A stretch of 17,984 nucleotides of DNA from Desulfosporosinus sp. (lineage in GTDB: Bacteria; Bacillota; Desulfitobacteriia; Desulfitobacteriales; Desulfitobacteriaceae), in the NCBI GenBank assembly GCA_003513495.1, contig DOPM01000002.1, positions 1 through 17,984 of the forward strand, in the 5' to 3' direction. Both the position numbers and the translations under genes were made by a program. The stretch's first letter is position 1. Each line of letters opens with the position of its first letter. The notes below the pieces were generated by a model. The model ran no database searches. It was not told the DNA's origin and saw only the letters and a program-made list of their open reading frames with translations. Positions 1-6,976 of the stretch are shown here, piece after piece.

Positions 1-326
1 CTTTTTGCTTTTTGAGCTAGACGTAGGTAGGGTTGATTTTCTTCCTTAAGTGTAAAGGGAAGAAGATCCTCATTAATAGAAGAGTTTGCTGAATATCCTG
101 ATTTTGATAAAGATGCTTGAATAGATTCGCTGCTAAGAAAAACGGTAGGGGAAACCTCAAGGGCCAGTGCTAAACGACTAATTGTATCAATGCCGGTGGA
201 TAGGCGTTTTCCGGTCTCTAATTGGCTGATAAGACTACGAGCTACTCCAGACCGATGAGATAATTCTTTAGCACTGAGTCCTTTAGTTAGCCGTATTTCT
301 TTAAGTATTTTTCCGAGTTCTGGCAC
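1..326 (-). CDS. XRE-family helix-turn-helix transcriptional regulator (3' end outside window)
   Basis: Reading the minus strand from a GTG at 326 gives 108 open codons that run off the left edge. The start is supported by a GGAGGG ribosome-binding site about 8 nt upstream (332-338). Residues 3-60 form a typical five-helix XRE/Cro DNA-binding domain: a first helix LGKILKEIR, the turn region KGLSAKELSHRSGVARS, the recognition helix SLISQLETGKR, and the closing segment ISRLALALEVSPTVFL. After residue 65 comes a Ser-rich linker and a basic, helical-looking tail with no recognised domain. The protein probably represses or activates nearby genes as a dimer. A ligand or partner domain could lie beyond the edge. 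It is divergent from the small ORF at 525, so the intergenic region could hold its operator, although no clear operator is visible. The family call is firm and the regulon is unknown. Confidence 0.9.
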   Translation of the reverse strand, partial: MPELGKILKEIRLTKGLSAKELSHRSGVARSLISQLETGKRLSTGIDTISRLALALEVSPTVFLSSESIQASLSKSGYSANSSINEDLLPFTLKEENQPYLRLAQKAK

Positions 327-439
327 AGGCTTACCCTCCTTTCTTAGATACTTGCCATTTATTCCAAGGTTCATAATAAACTTGCTAATAAATTGTTATA
401 GTGGGAAGTTCTTTTTTGGGAAAATAAATCCCTTTATGG

Positions 440-469
440 TTCGCAAAATAGTACAAATAATGCTATAAT
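440..469 (+). promoter_or_regulatory. Candidate extended -10 sigma-A promoter for the 57-residue ORF
   Basis: A perfect TATAAT at 464-469 is preceded by TG at 461-462, giving an extended -10 element. A partial -35 (TTCGCA, 440-445, 4 of 6 matches) sits 18 nt upstream. Transcription would begin near 476, about 50 nt before the small ORF. No terminator lies between them. Confidence 0.6.
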
Positions 470-524
470 GATTAATATTGTGAATTAGATTGGTTAAGAC
501 TGTTTCGGATGGTGGTGGGAGGAA

Positions 525-698
525 ATGGTGGACTATGAACAAATGTATAGAATTTTATTTAATAAAATGACAGATATCATTGAAGAAATCCAGCAGATAC
601 AGCGTAAAACAGAGGAAATGTACATAGATAGCAAGGACAGGGAATTTGCTCTACTAAAGTCATATAAGGATTTAGACCAACTAAAACAGAAAGAATAA
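525..698 (+). CDS. Small hypothetical protein, 57 residues, probably helical
   Basis: The ORF opens with ATG at 525, immediately followed by GTG at 528, and ends with TAA at 696-698. The GGGAGG site at 517-522 is only 2 nt from the ATG but 5 nt from the GTG, so translation may really begin at the GTG, giving 56 residues. The protein is highly charged and Gln/Glu/Lys-rich (for example TDIIEEIQQIQRKTEEMY), with heptad-like spacing of hydrophobic residues that suggests an amphipathic helix or short coiled coil. No signal peptide or membrane segment is visible. A good promoter lies just upstream. It is divergent from the XRE regulator, a common arrangement for a small regulated target or partner. 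No family is recognised and no function is proposed. Confidence 0.7.
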   Translation: MVDYEQMYRILFNKMTDIIEEIQQIQRKTEEMYIDSKDREFALLKSYKDLDQLKQKE

Positions 699-730
699 CC
701 TGTTGCTGGGTCATACCCCAATACAACAGG
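699..730. other. Hairpin directly after the small ORF
   Basis: CCTGTTG (699-705) is the exact inverted repeat of CAACAGG (724-730), with an inner TGGG/CCCA pairing (707-710 with 717-720). There is no T-run on the plus side. On the minus strand the hairpin is followed by a T-rich stretch (TTATTCTTTC). It could be a weak terminator or an mRNA-stabilising hairpin. The remaining sequence up to 904 holds no gene I can support. Confidence 0.4.
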
Positions 731-904
731 AAAGTAAACATAAATTTGTAGCAGGTAAGTATTCGCCAAAGAACGGTTTCTCTGTAGGCCCCGTTCCGGA
801 AAGGACACTGAAACTTTGAAATTCAGCAATACCTCTGAACGACCATAAACTGCCATGAACGTGAACCCTTACTTAACCTAACTTTCATTATAGGACGCAA
901 CTCA

Positions 905-934
905 ATAAAAAGAGAGCCAGATTTAATCTGACTC
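905..934 (-). terminator. Intrinsic terminator on the minus strand
   Basis: On the minus strand a 9-bp stem (934-926 with 922-914, including one U-G wobble) closes a TAA loop and is followed by TCTTTTTATT. This is the first good terminator downstream of the selenoprotein gene (ends at 1271). If used by that gene, its transcript would run antisense through the ORF at 979-1287. Confidence 0.55.
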
Positions 935-978
935 AGTCGCCTTCAATATCTAACCTTAGGCTAGGAGTTTTTTATACG

Positions 979-1287
979 ATGGTACTCTTCATTAAATCTA
1001 ATATGGAAGGATTATTGAGAATATCGGCGTCAACCGTGATGAAACGCCAAGCTACACGTCTCAGACAGGAGTATTTCCCTTTGCGGAATCGTCTTCTTAG
1101 CGCATGGATAGATCAACTTCATGTGGAAGCGGCAGAGCGAAGTGGCGCTCTGATTACGGCCAGCTATGCATCGAAACAAAAACGGAGGATATATGCCTTT
1201 CTCTGCTCTATGGTGCTTGAAGGCAAGGTGATGATTTCAGGACAAACGGTAAGAGAAATCAGGCATAATTTCAAAATACCCCTCTAA
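979..1287 (+). CDS. Hypothetical basic protein, 102 residues
   Basis: The ORF starts with ATG at 979 behind an AGGAG at 963-967. That spacing of 11 nt is long, so ATG at 1003 (residue 9) is an alternative start. The product is rich in Arg and Lys, with stretches such as VMKRQATRLRQEYF and a C-terminal segment LEGKVMISGQTVREIRH, and has no signal peptide or transmembrane segment. I do not recognise a family. It overlaps the 3' end of the convergent selenoprotein gene by 17 nt. The codon pattern looks coding, but there is no independent support, so it could be a chance ORF or a remnant. Confidence 0.4.
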   Translation: MVLFIKSNMEGLLRISASTVMKRQATRLRQEYFPLRNRLLSAWIDQLHVEAAERSGALITASYASKQKRRIYAFLCSMVLEGKVMISGQTVREIRHNFKIPL

Positions 1288-1558
1288 CTGTAAAGGAGGG
1301 TTTTAAAAAGGGTATTTTTATTTTTACTTGGATTTGAAGTGTTTCTGAAATCTTCAAATTTTTATCGATATAAATTTTGATCCCTTGGTATTCATACTCA
1401 TCGTAAGTATCCAGTGTTTCATAGTTAGGTTTCGATACCCCTGACCAGAGGCTTCTTGAAATTCCGGATCAAGTATGGCAGACAAATTGGCTAATAAAAA
1501 AGGTACCAGTGCTTTTTTTTATTGCACTTATAGTTTTTGCATTGATATCAAACATCAT
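1271..1558 (-). CDS. HesB/IscA-like small selenoprotein with in-frame UGA (Sec30), CxxU motif
   Basis: From ATG at 1558 the minus strand reads 95 codons to a TGA at 1273-1271, interrupted only by TGA at codon 30 (1471-1469). The GGGAGG site (1575-1570) lies about 11 nt upstream. With Sec at codon 30 the protein has N-terminal MMFDINAKTISAIKK, then C27-H-T-U30-S-G, a central YEYQGIKIYIDKNL, and a C-terminus IPFLKPSFTVRGVF. This order matches the IscA/HesB fold: a strand, the C-S-G motif with U replacing Cys, a (D/E)GIKVYVD-type strand, and a closing strand. The C-terminal CxC of iron-sulfur carriers is missing. Known HesB-like and 'CC/Se motif' selenoproteins occur in anaerobes, and a redox role is inferred rather than shown. 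A SECIS-like hairpin follows the UGA. The alternative is a pseudogene with an opal stop, but continued coding after the TGA argues against that. Confidence 0.8.
1280..1304 (+). terminator. Possible short terminator after the 102-residue ORF
   Basis: CCCTC (1280-1284) pairs with GAGGG (1296-1300) and is followed by TTTT. A competing longer pairing joins AAAATACCC (1273-1281) to GGGTATTTT (1310-1318), followed by TATTTTT. The two foldings exclude each other. Both lie inside the 3' end of the minus-strand selenoprotein gene, so the pairing could also be incidental to coding. Confidence 0.3.
1434..1455 (-). promoter_or_regulatory. Candidate bacterial SECIS element for UGA at 1471-1469
   Basis: In the minus-strand mRNA a stem (1452-1448 with 1441-1437, 5 bp including G-U pairs, extended by AG/CU after an A-A mismatch) closes the 6-nt loop UGGUCA. 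The loop carries the GGU typical of SelB-binding hairpins such as that of E. coli fdhF. The first loop G lies 23 nt after the UGA, within the usual bacterial range. It is coding sequence (residues 35-42). Confidence 0.7.
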
Positions 1559-1600
1559 AGTTTCTTGCACCTCCCATATACCCGTATGGAGTATAATGAT

Positions 1601-1629
1601 ATTATAGTCTAATTTTTATTAGCATGCAA
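1601..1629 (-). promoter_or_regulatory. Candidate sigma-A promoter for the selenoprotein gene
   Basis: On the minus strand a perfect TATAAT (1606-1601) lies 17 nt from TTGCAT (1629-1624, 3 of 6 matches). The spacer includes the inverted repeat CTAAT-TTTT-ATTAG (1609-1622), which could be an operator. The start of transcription would be about 35 nt upstream of the ATG. Confidence 0.5.
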
Positions 1630-1767
1630 TTCCAACAATCTTATTTGTCATAGTGTACGTTATCGGACTCTGATAAACTATGACTCATCATTGATGGGAA
1701 GTTGAGGAACAGAGGTGCGGTGATTACATCTGATAACTCGATGCTCTCTAATCGAATTGGTATCAAT

Positions 1768-2759
1768 ATCCAAATAGCTTGACAAAATAAGTAAATCCGT
1801 ATTTTTGGATCACCGGATCACAGGCATTTGTCATGATGCAGAATGTCAGCGAATCCCTTGCAGGTCGCGTCGGAGTTATTAACATGTTGGGTTTATCGAC
1901 TAGTGAAATCGATGCAGTCTCATCTGAAGTATTTACCACAGACTCGGAAAGGTTGATGAAGCGCATCGAAAAGGCCAAGAAGCTTGATCTTAATGATCTG
2001 TATACCCGTATCTTTAAAGGCTCTATGCCGAAACTCTATGCGGATGACAATGTGGACCTTGAGATGTATTATCGCTCCTATATCGATAGTTACCTTAAAC
2101 GTGACATCAAGGATTTGACCCAGGTTGCAGATGAAATGGCTTTCTACAATTTCATGACTGTCATTGCGGCAAGAACAGCTAAGCCAGTTGTTTATGCCGA
2201 AATCGCCAGCGAATGTGGCATATCGTCTCCTACAGCAAAAAAGTGGCTTTCCATCCTCATGTCATCTCACATCATCGCACTTGTCCAGCCGTATTACAAC
2301 AACCTCTTAAAACGGGTCACAAAAATGCCGTTGCTTCACTTCCTTGATACAGGTCTTTGCGCCCATCTCTTGAAATGGGGCAATCCCGAAGCTCTGGAGA
2401 GAGGGGCCATGTCCGGGGCATTCTTTGAGAGTTATGTTTTTTCAGAGATTTACAAGAGCTACCTGAACGCAGGAAAGGAACCGCCCATTTATTATTACCG
2501 TGACAAGGATAAGAAGGAAATTGATCTGATAATCTACGAGAACGGTGCGCTTTATCCCATCGAAGTAAAAAAATCAGCATCTCCTGGCAAGGATGCCATT
2601 AAACATTTTAGTGTGTTGGAACCCATTACAGAGCCAGAAAAGTTCGGTGAACTTTCTCAGACAAAAATGAAAATCGGGAACGGAGCGGTCGTCTGCATGG
2701 CAAATGATCTACTTCCCATCGATGCAAAGAACTGGTATGTTCCTGTATGGATGATCTAA
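1768..2759 (+). pseudogene. 5'-decayed AAA ATPase / DUF4143 protein
   Basis: The longest open stretch (ATG 1833 to TAA 2759, 308 residues) is only the C-terminal two thirds of an AAA_14/DUF4143 protein, which normally has about 400 residues. Reading in-frame from 1791 extends the homology upstream to YFWITGSQAF, the sensor-1-like end of the ATPase domain. Further upstream IQIA (1768-1779) and DKISK (1781-1795) fit the expected protein but lie in two other frames, separated by stops. The Walker A and B regions are absent. What remains includes SESLAGRVGVINMLGLS, a winged-helix-like ISSPTAKKWLSILMSS, FLDTGLCAHLL, and a PD-(D/E)XK-like end with E-I-D and P-I-E-V-K motifs. Family members are often mobile or defence-associated. 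The ATP-binding core is lost, so ATPase function is unlikely. Confidence 0.85.
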
Positions 2760-2766
2760 TTTTAGG

Positions 2767-2829
2767 GACCCCGTGACCCCGTGGTGCCCGTGACCCCGCG
2801 GGGACCCCGTGCCTGACACCAACTTATCC
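2767..2829. repeat. GC-rich GACCCCGT repeat cluster joined to a dispersed palindromic element
   Basis: Four copies of GACCCCG(T/C) lie at 2767-2774, 2775-2782, 2792-2799 and 2803-2810, with the perfect palindrome CCCCGCGGGG at 2794-2803. They run straight into GTGCCTGACACC followed by AACTTATCC (2809-2829). The last part recurs at 8499-8525 with a 6-nt insertion. The composition differs sharply from the AT-rich surroundings. It resembles REP-like palindromes that are dispersed in Firmicutes genomes. Confidence 0.75.
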
Positions 2830-3027
2830 CAACTTATCAAGTTATTGTTTAGCTTGTGAAAACTACACTCGCCTCTCTCCGGGCTCGGTAGGGGAGTGGT
2901 TAGTACTCTCGTCGAAGAGTCACCCTGCTAATATCTATGCGCAATGGCGTTTAGGGGAGGCATTATATGCATAACTAAATTGTTGCTGAAAAGACAAACG
3001 AGGACAAAGAAATTAAAGATAAGGAAA
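2830..3027. other. Intergenic stretch without a recognised gene
   Basis: No convincing ORF is present on either strand. A short hairpin, ACTCT (2905-2909) with AGAGT (2916-2920), lies in a locally GC-richer patch (2860-2960) that may be the end of a degraded mobile element. I cannot name it. Confidence 0.4.
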
Positions 3028-3051
3028 CCCCTCATTCATTTGAACGAGGGG
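3028..3051 (-). terminator. Terminator of the chemoreceptor gene
   Basis: On the minus strand CCCCTC (3051-3046) pairs with GAGGGG (3033-3028). After one mismatch the stem continues with three inner pairs. It is followed by TTTCCTTATCTTT and lies 50 nt beyond the stop codon at 3102. Confidence 0.7.
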
Positions 3052-3101
3052 CTACGTATGTCATATTAAACTTGAGTTAGTGGTATTAAGGTTCTAGTTG
3101 A

Positions 3102-5183
3102 CTATAGTTTAAACTTACCAACAATACGTGAAAGGTTTTCGCCGAGCATTGCCAGAGCCTCTGCAGATTTACTCACTGAAGCCATTGTTGCGGCTTGCTC
3201 CTCGGATGCAGCGGACACCTCTTGGGTACTAGCAGCAGTTTGTTCAGCGATAACACCAATATTCTCCACTGATTTAACAGCCTGAGAACTCCCATCTGCC
3301 ATTTGTTTCGTTGCTTCTGTGACTTGCTGAATCTGTTCTACCACCGTTTTGACCTCTGATACAATAGTTCGGAACGAATTACCCGCTAGATTAACAGCTT
3401 CTACTCCTGAAGCAACTTCCATTTTCCCTTTTTCCATTACGCCAACTGCACGCTCGGTTTCATGTTGTATATTGACGATTAGGGTGGAAATCTGAGAAGC
3501 GGACAATGAAGACTGTTCAGCCAGTTTACGCACTTCTTCTGCGACTACAGCAAAACCTCTGCCTTGTTCTCCAGCCCGTGCAGCTTCTATTGCAGCATTT
3601 AAGGCCAGTAGGTTTGTTTGAGAGGCGATTCCAGTAATGACATCGACAATCTGCCCGATTTGATTAGATTGTTCTCCTAACTTAGAAATAACCTCAGCTG
3701 TCTGATCTGTAACCTCACGGATCTTCTCTATCTTCTGCACGGCATTTTCCGCTTGAAGAGCACCTAATTCTGCTGCCTGAGCGGCCTTATCACTACTATG
3801 ACTAACATTCTCCGCATTGATGGCGACTTGTTGAGCGTTGGCAGACATTTGCTTGATCATTTCACCTGTATCTCCTACTGAGATTGCTTGCTCTGTTGCT
3901 CCCGAAGCGAGTTGTCCAAGAGTACCAGCTACTTGATCACTTGCTGCAGTTGCTTGTTGAGCCGCGGCAGACAATTCTTCGCTCGTAGCTCCCAGAGTAC
4001 TGGCCGTGTCGTTAACTTCCGCAACAATACTATGAATATCGCCTATAAAGCGATTGAAATGCTGAGAAAGCTTTCCTACTTCATCTTGAGATACAATGTT
4101 CAAGCGTTTCGTAAGGTCGCCATCCCCCTGTGAGATGTCCTTTAACACCTCACTTGTTTGTACAATAGACTTAGTTATACTACCGGAAACAATAAAAATA
4201 ACTAAACCTATCGCAAATATTGCAATCAAAGCAACAACGATTGAGAAATTCCGAATGGAGTTTGCTTGCTCTAAAATCGTTGTCATTGGAACCGTGATTG
4301 CCAGCGACCATGGTGTCGTAGTTTGTCCAATGGTTACTGGAACATATAATCTGTAATACTCACTATTTGGTATGGTATAACTTTCGCCAGCTTTAATAGC
4401 TGATTTAGCTTCCTGATCGTCTACGTCCTTTCCGATTTTACCCTCATCTCGGTTTGAAACATACTTTCCATCATTCGACACAAGACTTGCATACCCTGTA
4501 TCGAATGGCTTTATATCCAAAATTATTTTCTGAATTGTCTCTAAAGCGATGTCAACCCCGGCAACTCCTAGAAACCTATTGTCGTCGCCGATCAAAATCG
4601 GTTTTACTAAGCTAGTAACGAGAATTTCCTTACCATTCACCTTGTACAGGTAGGGTTCGATGATGGTTTCTTTCTGATTTTTCTTAGGGATTAAGTAATA
4701 GTCCCCTGCTCCAGGTGTTTCATAGTCGGTTAGTGGCTCTAACTTGATATCACCTGAGCCCCTATTCCAATAAGGAATAAATCGACCTGTCGCATCATAT
4801 CCTGGTTGATTTACATAATCAGCGTCTTTTCCATCAAGTAGATTTGGCTCCCATAAAGTCCAAGTCGCTAGAAAAAGAGGGTTGTCTTTTAAGACGTTCA
4901 CGATCATGGAATTCATCGTTGCTCGGTCAGTGTGATTAGCTTCCTTGACCCCTTTAAACGTTGAGCCTAATGTTCGTACCGAGTCCATGGGGACATTTAA
5001 TTCATTGGTGACTTGATTTGCATATTCATATGCTGTATGTGCTACCGTCTCGTAGGCAGCGGTCTTAGACATTTCAACAGATCTTGTTGATACTAGTAAA
5101 ATAACGCAAATGAACGAAACTAAGACGACAATACCCGTGGAAAGTAGTATTTTGTTCCTCAATTTTAAATCTTTGTACGACAT
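3102..5183 (-). CDS. Methyl-accepting chemotaxis protein with dCache sensor domain
   Basis: The 693-residue protein has the classic layout: TM1 about residues 11-32, an extracellular sensor about 35-305, TM2 about 313-335, a HAMP domain about 336-390, and a cytoplasmic signalling coiled coil to the end. The hairpin tip is clear at about 518-556, including QTNLLALNAAIEAARAGEQG followed by RGFAVVAEEVRKLAEQ. The sensor looks like dCache_1 (motifs WTLWEPN, GVAGVDIAL, and a second subdomain with GYASLVSNDGKYVSN). The ligand cannot be read from sequence. The C-terminus (GKFKL) lacks a CheR/CheB-tethering NWETF-type pentapeptide. The start is fixed by AAAGGG 7 nt before ATG 5183. A decayed cheW lies just upstream, so the gene probably shared a chemotaxis transcript with it. 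A weak TTGATA (5234-5229) may provide a closer promoter. Confidence 0.96.
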   Translation of the reverse strand: MSYKDLKLRNKILLSTGIVVLVSFICVILLVSTRSVEMSKTAAYETVAHTAYEYANQVTNELNVPMDSVRTLGSTFKGVKEANHTDRATMNSMIVNVLKDNPLFLATWTLWEPNLLDGKDADYVNQPGYDATGRFIPYWNRGSGDIKLEPLTDYETPGAGDYYLIPKKNQKETIIEPYLYKVNGKEILVTSLVKPILIGDDNRFLGVAGVDIALETIQKIILDIKPFDTGYASLVSNDGKYVSNRDEGKIGKDVDDQEAKSAIKAGESYTIPNSEYYRLYVPVTIGQTTTPWSLAITVPMTTILEQANSIRNFSIVVALIAIFAIGLVIFIVSGSITKSIVQTSEVLKDISQGDGDLTKRLNIVSQDEVGKLSQHFNRFIGDIHSIVAEVNDTASTLGATSEELSAAAQQATAASDQVAGTLGQLASGATEQAISVGDTGEMIKQMSANAQQVAINAENVSHSSDKAAQAAELGALQAENAVQKIEKIREVTDQTAEVISKLGEQSNQIGQIVDVITGIASQTNLLALNAAIEAARAGEQGRGFAVVAEEVRKLAEQSSLSASQISTLIVNIQHETERAVGVMEKGKMEVASGVEAVNLAGNSFRTIVSEVKTVVEQIQQVTEATKQMADGSSQAVKSVENIGVIAEQTAASTQEVSAASEEQAATMASVSKSAEALAMLGENLSRIVGKFKL

Positions 5184-5236
5184 TCTATTTCCCTTTCCGC
5201 TCCCCTATATTCTCTTATGCAACCAAGGTATCAACA

Positions 5237-5343
5237 TTAAGAAGAAGTATGAGCCTTTTGCTCAATTGTTTCAGATGGAATCTTTAAGACTTCGCTAACT
5301 GTTCCTTTCCTAATGTAAAAGCTACGACTTGAATCTCATCCAT
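5237..5343 (-). pseudogene. cheW: cheW relic: both ends kept, middle deleted
   Basis: Minus-strand ATG at 5343, with AGAGGG 8 nt upstream (5357-5352), starts MDEIQVVAFTLGKEQ, the N-terminal strand of a CheW adaptor, and stops at 5284. In the next frame, overlapping it, TVSEVLKIPSETIEQKAHTSS ends at TAA 5237. This matches the conserved VDSVSEVLRIP-type C-terminal part of CheW. About 100 central codons are missing and the two ends are out of frame. CheW couples receptors to the kinase CheA, and the position directly upstream of a chemoreceptor fits. The remnant cannot make a functional adaptor, though its promoter may still drive the receptor gene. Confidence 0.75.
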
Positions 5344-5376
5344 CAAAAACACCCTCTTAAAACACAATGCAGAAAC

Positions 5377-5405
5377 ATAATACAATATAATAATACAAAA
5401 TCCAA
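5377..5405 (-). promoter_or_regulatory. Candidate promoter for the cheW relic and chemoreceptor
   Basis: On the minus strand TATTAT (5382-5377, 5 of 6 matches) lies 17 nt from TTGGAT (5405-5400, 3 of 6). The start would be about 25 nt before the cheW relic's ribosome-binding site. Sequence from 5406 to 5535 shows no gene. Confidence 0.45.
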
Positions 5406-5535
5406 CAAGTTATTTTCGACAAATTATTACTATTCATACTATTCTAAGTGCAGCATCCAACTTGCAGGAACAACACTGGAGTTATTTTGGACTATTAGAC
5501 ATGGGAATTTACCTGGTATTCTGCAGGATGCCACG

Positions 5536-5557
5536 AAAAAAAACGCGGAGGATTCCG
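5536..5557 (-). terminator. Weak possible terminator of the glycosyltransferase operon
   Basis: On the minus strand a short hairpin, CGGA (5557-5554) with TCCG (5549-5546), is followed within three bases by a run of eight T (5543-5536). It lies just after the stop codon at 5570. The stem is only 4 bp, so the call rests mostly on the T-run and position. Confidence 0.35.
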
Positions 5558-5569
5558 GTCGGTAGAGGA

Positions 5570-6976
5570 CTAGTTAGTGGTGGTCGAAAAACCCTTACGG
5601 TTCATTTCTCCCCAGGATCTTTTTCCAATGACGTATTCCAGCATGGCAATCAAGCGCCACCAGGCTAATAATTGCCTGTAGCCAAAGTTCTCCAGTATTC
5701 CATAGAGAAATAATATTAATATATCGCCTGTTTTTGGATAACGTCTGAACGACAACTCTTCAAGTAACAGGGATGAGGCTGATAGTAATACTCCAAGAAG
5801 TATTGCCATGCTCAAAAATAACAGGGCAAATGGCCAGTTAACCCAACCCATAAACAAACTAATGACAAAAACAAAATAACCCAATACTTCAATGAATGGG
5901 CCTAGTAATTCGAAGAAGAAAAAGAATGGATAAGCAAGCAGACCAACTATTCCGGCATGAGGATTAAAAAACAAGGGTTTATTGGCTTTAAGACTGTCGT
6001 AAAGCCCTTTTTGCCACCGTTTACGCTGTTTACATAACACTTGATGTTCTTCCGGTGCTTCAGTCCAGCAAACGGGATCGGGGACGAAAACCACTCTATA
6101 GGGGATCTTTTTTAAACGATAATGGCGATGCATGCGAACCACTAATTCCATGTCCTCCCCGATGCAGTCCTTACGATACCCTCCAACTGTCAAGACGGCT
6201 GATTTGAGAAAAATCCCAAACGCTCCACTGATTACCAGAATGGCATTAAGGCTGTTCCAGCCCATCCGCCCAAACAAGAAAGCGCGCAGATATTCGACCA
6301 CCTGAAAGCGAACCCACGGATTTTTGGATAAAGCGACTTCTGTGACATGGCCATTTGTCACTTTGCAACCATTGGCTATGCGAACGGTTCCACCTGTAGC
6401 AATGACAGATTTGTCTTCCAGGAATGGGCGTGTCGCCCTTAAAAGACCGTCAGTTTCAATCAATGAGTCGGCATCGATAGAGCAAATCAAAGGGTATTGG
6501 GAAAAGTTTACTCCAGCGTTCAAGGCATCGGCCTTTCCGCCATTTTGCTTATCGATAACATGGAGCTGAGGATATAGCAGTGATTCGTATATGGCATGGA
6601 CTGGTTGTGTTTTAAGTTTTACTTGATAAACTCGATTAGAAGGCACTAGCCGAAACTCTTGTTTAAGGACTTCCAAGGTTTGATCAGATGATCCATCATT
6701 GATTACAAGAATTTCGAATTCGGGATAGTGTAAATTAAGTAGCGATTTGACACTAGAGATAATCGTGGCAGATTCGTTATAGGCAGGAGCAATAACGGTT
6801 AAGGGCTTATAAAAACCTAATTCAAAGATACGCTTAAAATTGACACTTTGAAGGTGATGAACATATACTTGAATTTCCCGGAAGGCCCTAAAGGTTAAGA
6901 ACAAATAGATGCCATTCAAAAGAAAGAAATAAATTAGTACTGCCCAATTAAAGTGCGTGAGTAATTGGAATAACAC
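5570..6976 (-). CDS. Processive family 2 glycosyltransferase (exopolysaccharide synthase, PgaC/BcsA-like core)
   Basis: The 468-residue protein has one N-terminal TM (about 10-30), a cytosolic GT-A catalytic domain, and about four C-terminal TMs (about 340-435). All GT2 synthase motifs are present: PAYNE (64-68), NDGSSDQT with D94, KQNGGKADALNAG (143-155), the DxD metal site DADS (168-171), GED with the catalytic-base Asp275, and Q-x-x-R-W (QRKRW, 317-321). This pattern is typical of inverting, processive enzymes that make and export beta-linked polysaccharides such as poly-GlcNAc or cellulose. The sugar cannot be deduced, and no PilZ domain is visible. The start is GTG at 6976, supported by GGGAGGAG 7 nt upstream. 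It overlaps the preceding HEAT gene by 29 nt, so the two are translationally coupled. The membrane-linked HEAT protein and the receiver gene are likely regulators or partners. Confidence 0.93.
   Translation of the reverse strand: MLFQLLTHFNWAVLIYFFLLNGIYLFLTFRAFREIQVYVHHLQSVNFKRIFELGFYKPLTVIAPAYNESATIISSVKSLLNLHYPEFEILVINDGSSDQTLEVLKQEFRLVPSNRVYQVKLKTQPVHAIYESLLYPQLHVIDKQNGGKADALNAGVNFSQYPLICSIDADSLIETDGLLRATRPFLEDKSVIATGGTVRIANGCKVTNGHVTEVALSKNPWVRFQVVEYLRAFLFGRMGWNSLNAILVISGAFGIFLKSAVLTVGGYRKDCIGEDMELVVRMHRHYRLKKIPYRVVFVPDPVCWTEAPEEHQVLCKQRKRWQKGLYDSLKANKPLFFNPHAGIVGLLAYPFFFFFELLGPFIEVLGYFVFVISLFMGWVNWPFALLFLSMAILLGVLLSASSLLLEELSFRRYPKTGDILILFLYGILENFGYRQLLAWWRLIAMLEYVIGKRSWGEMNRKGFSTTTN

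Noticed and set aside
408..414. SinR-type box GTTCTTT near the XRE gene
   Set aside because: A single 7-nt match without an inverted partner is expected by chance in AT-rich DNA.
533..856. Minus-strand ORF of 107 codons
   Set aside because: It lies antisense to the small plus-strand ORF with its ribosome-binding site and promoter. Its translation shows no domain and its start has no ribosome-binding site.
2767..2810. CRISPR-like array
   Set aside because: The GACCCCGT units are 8 nt long, nearly contiguous and have no regular spacers.
5329..5668. Two overlapping plus-strand ORFs
   Set aside because: They run antisense to the cheW relic, the promoter region and the glycosyltransferase end, lack good ribosome-binding sites and have low-complexity translations.
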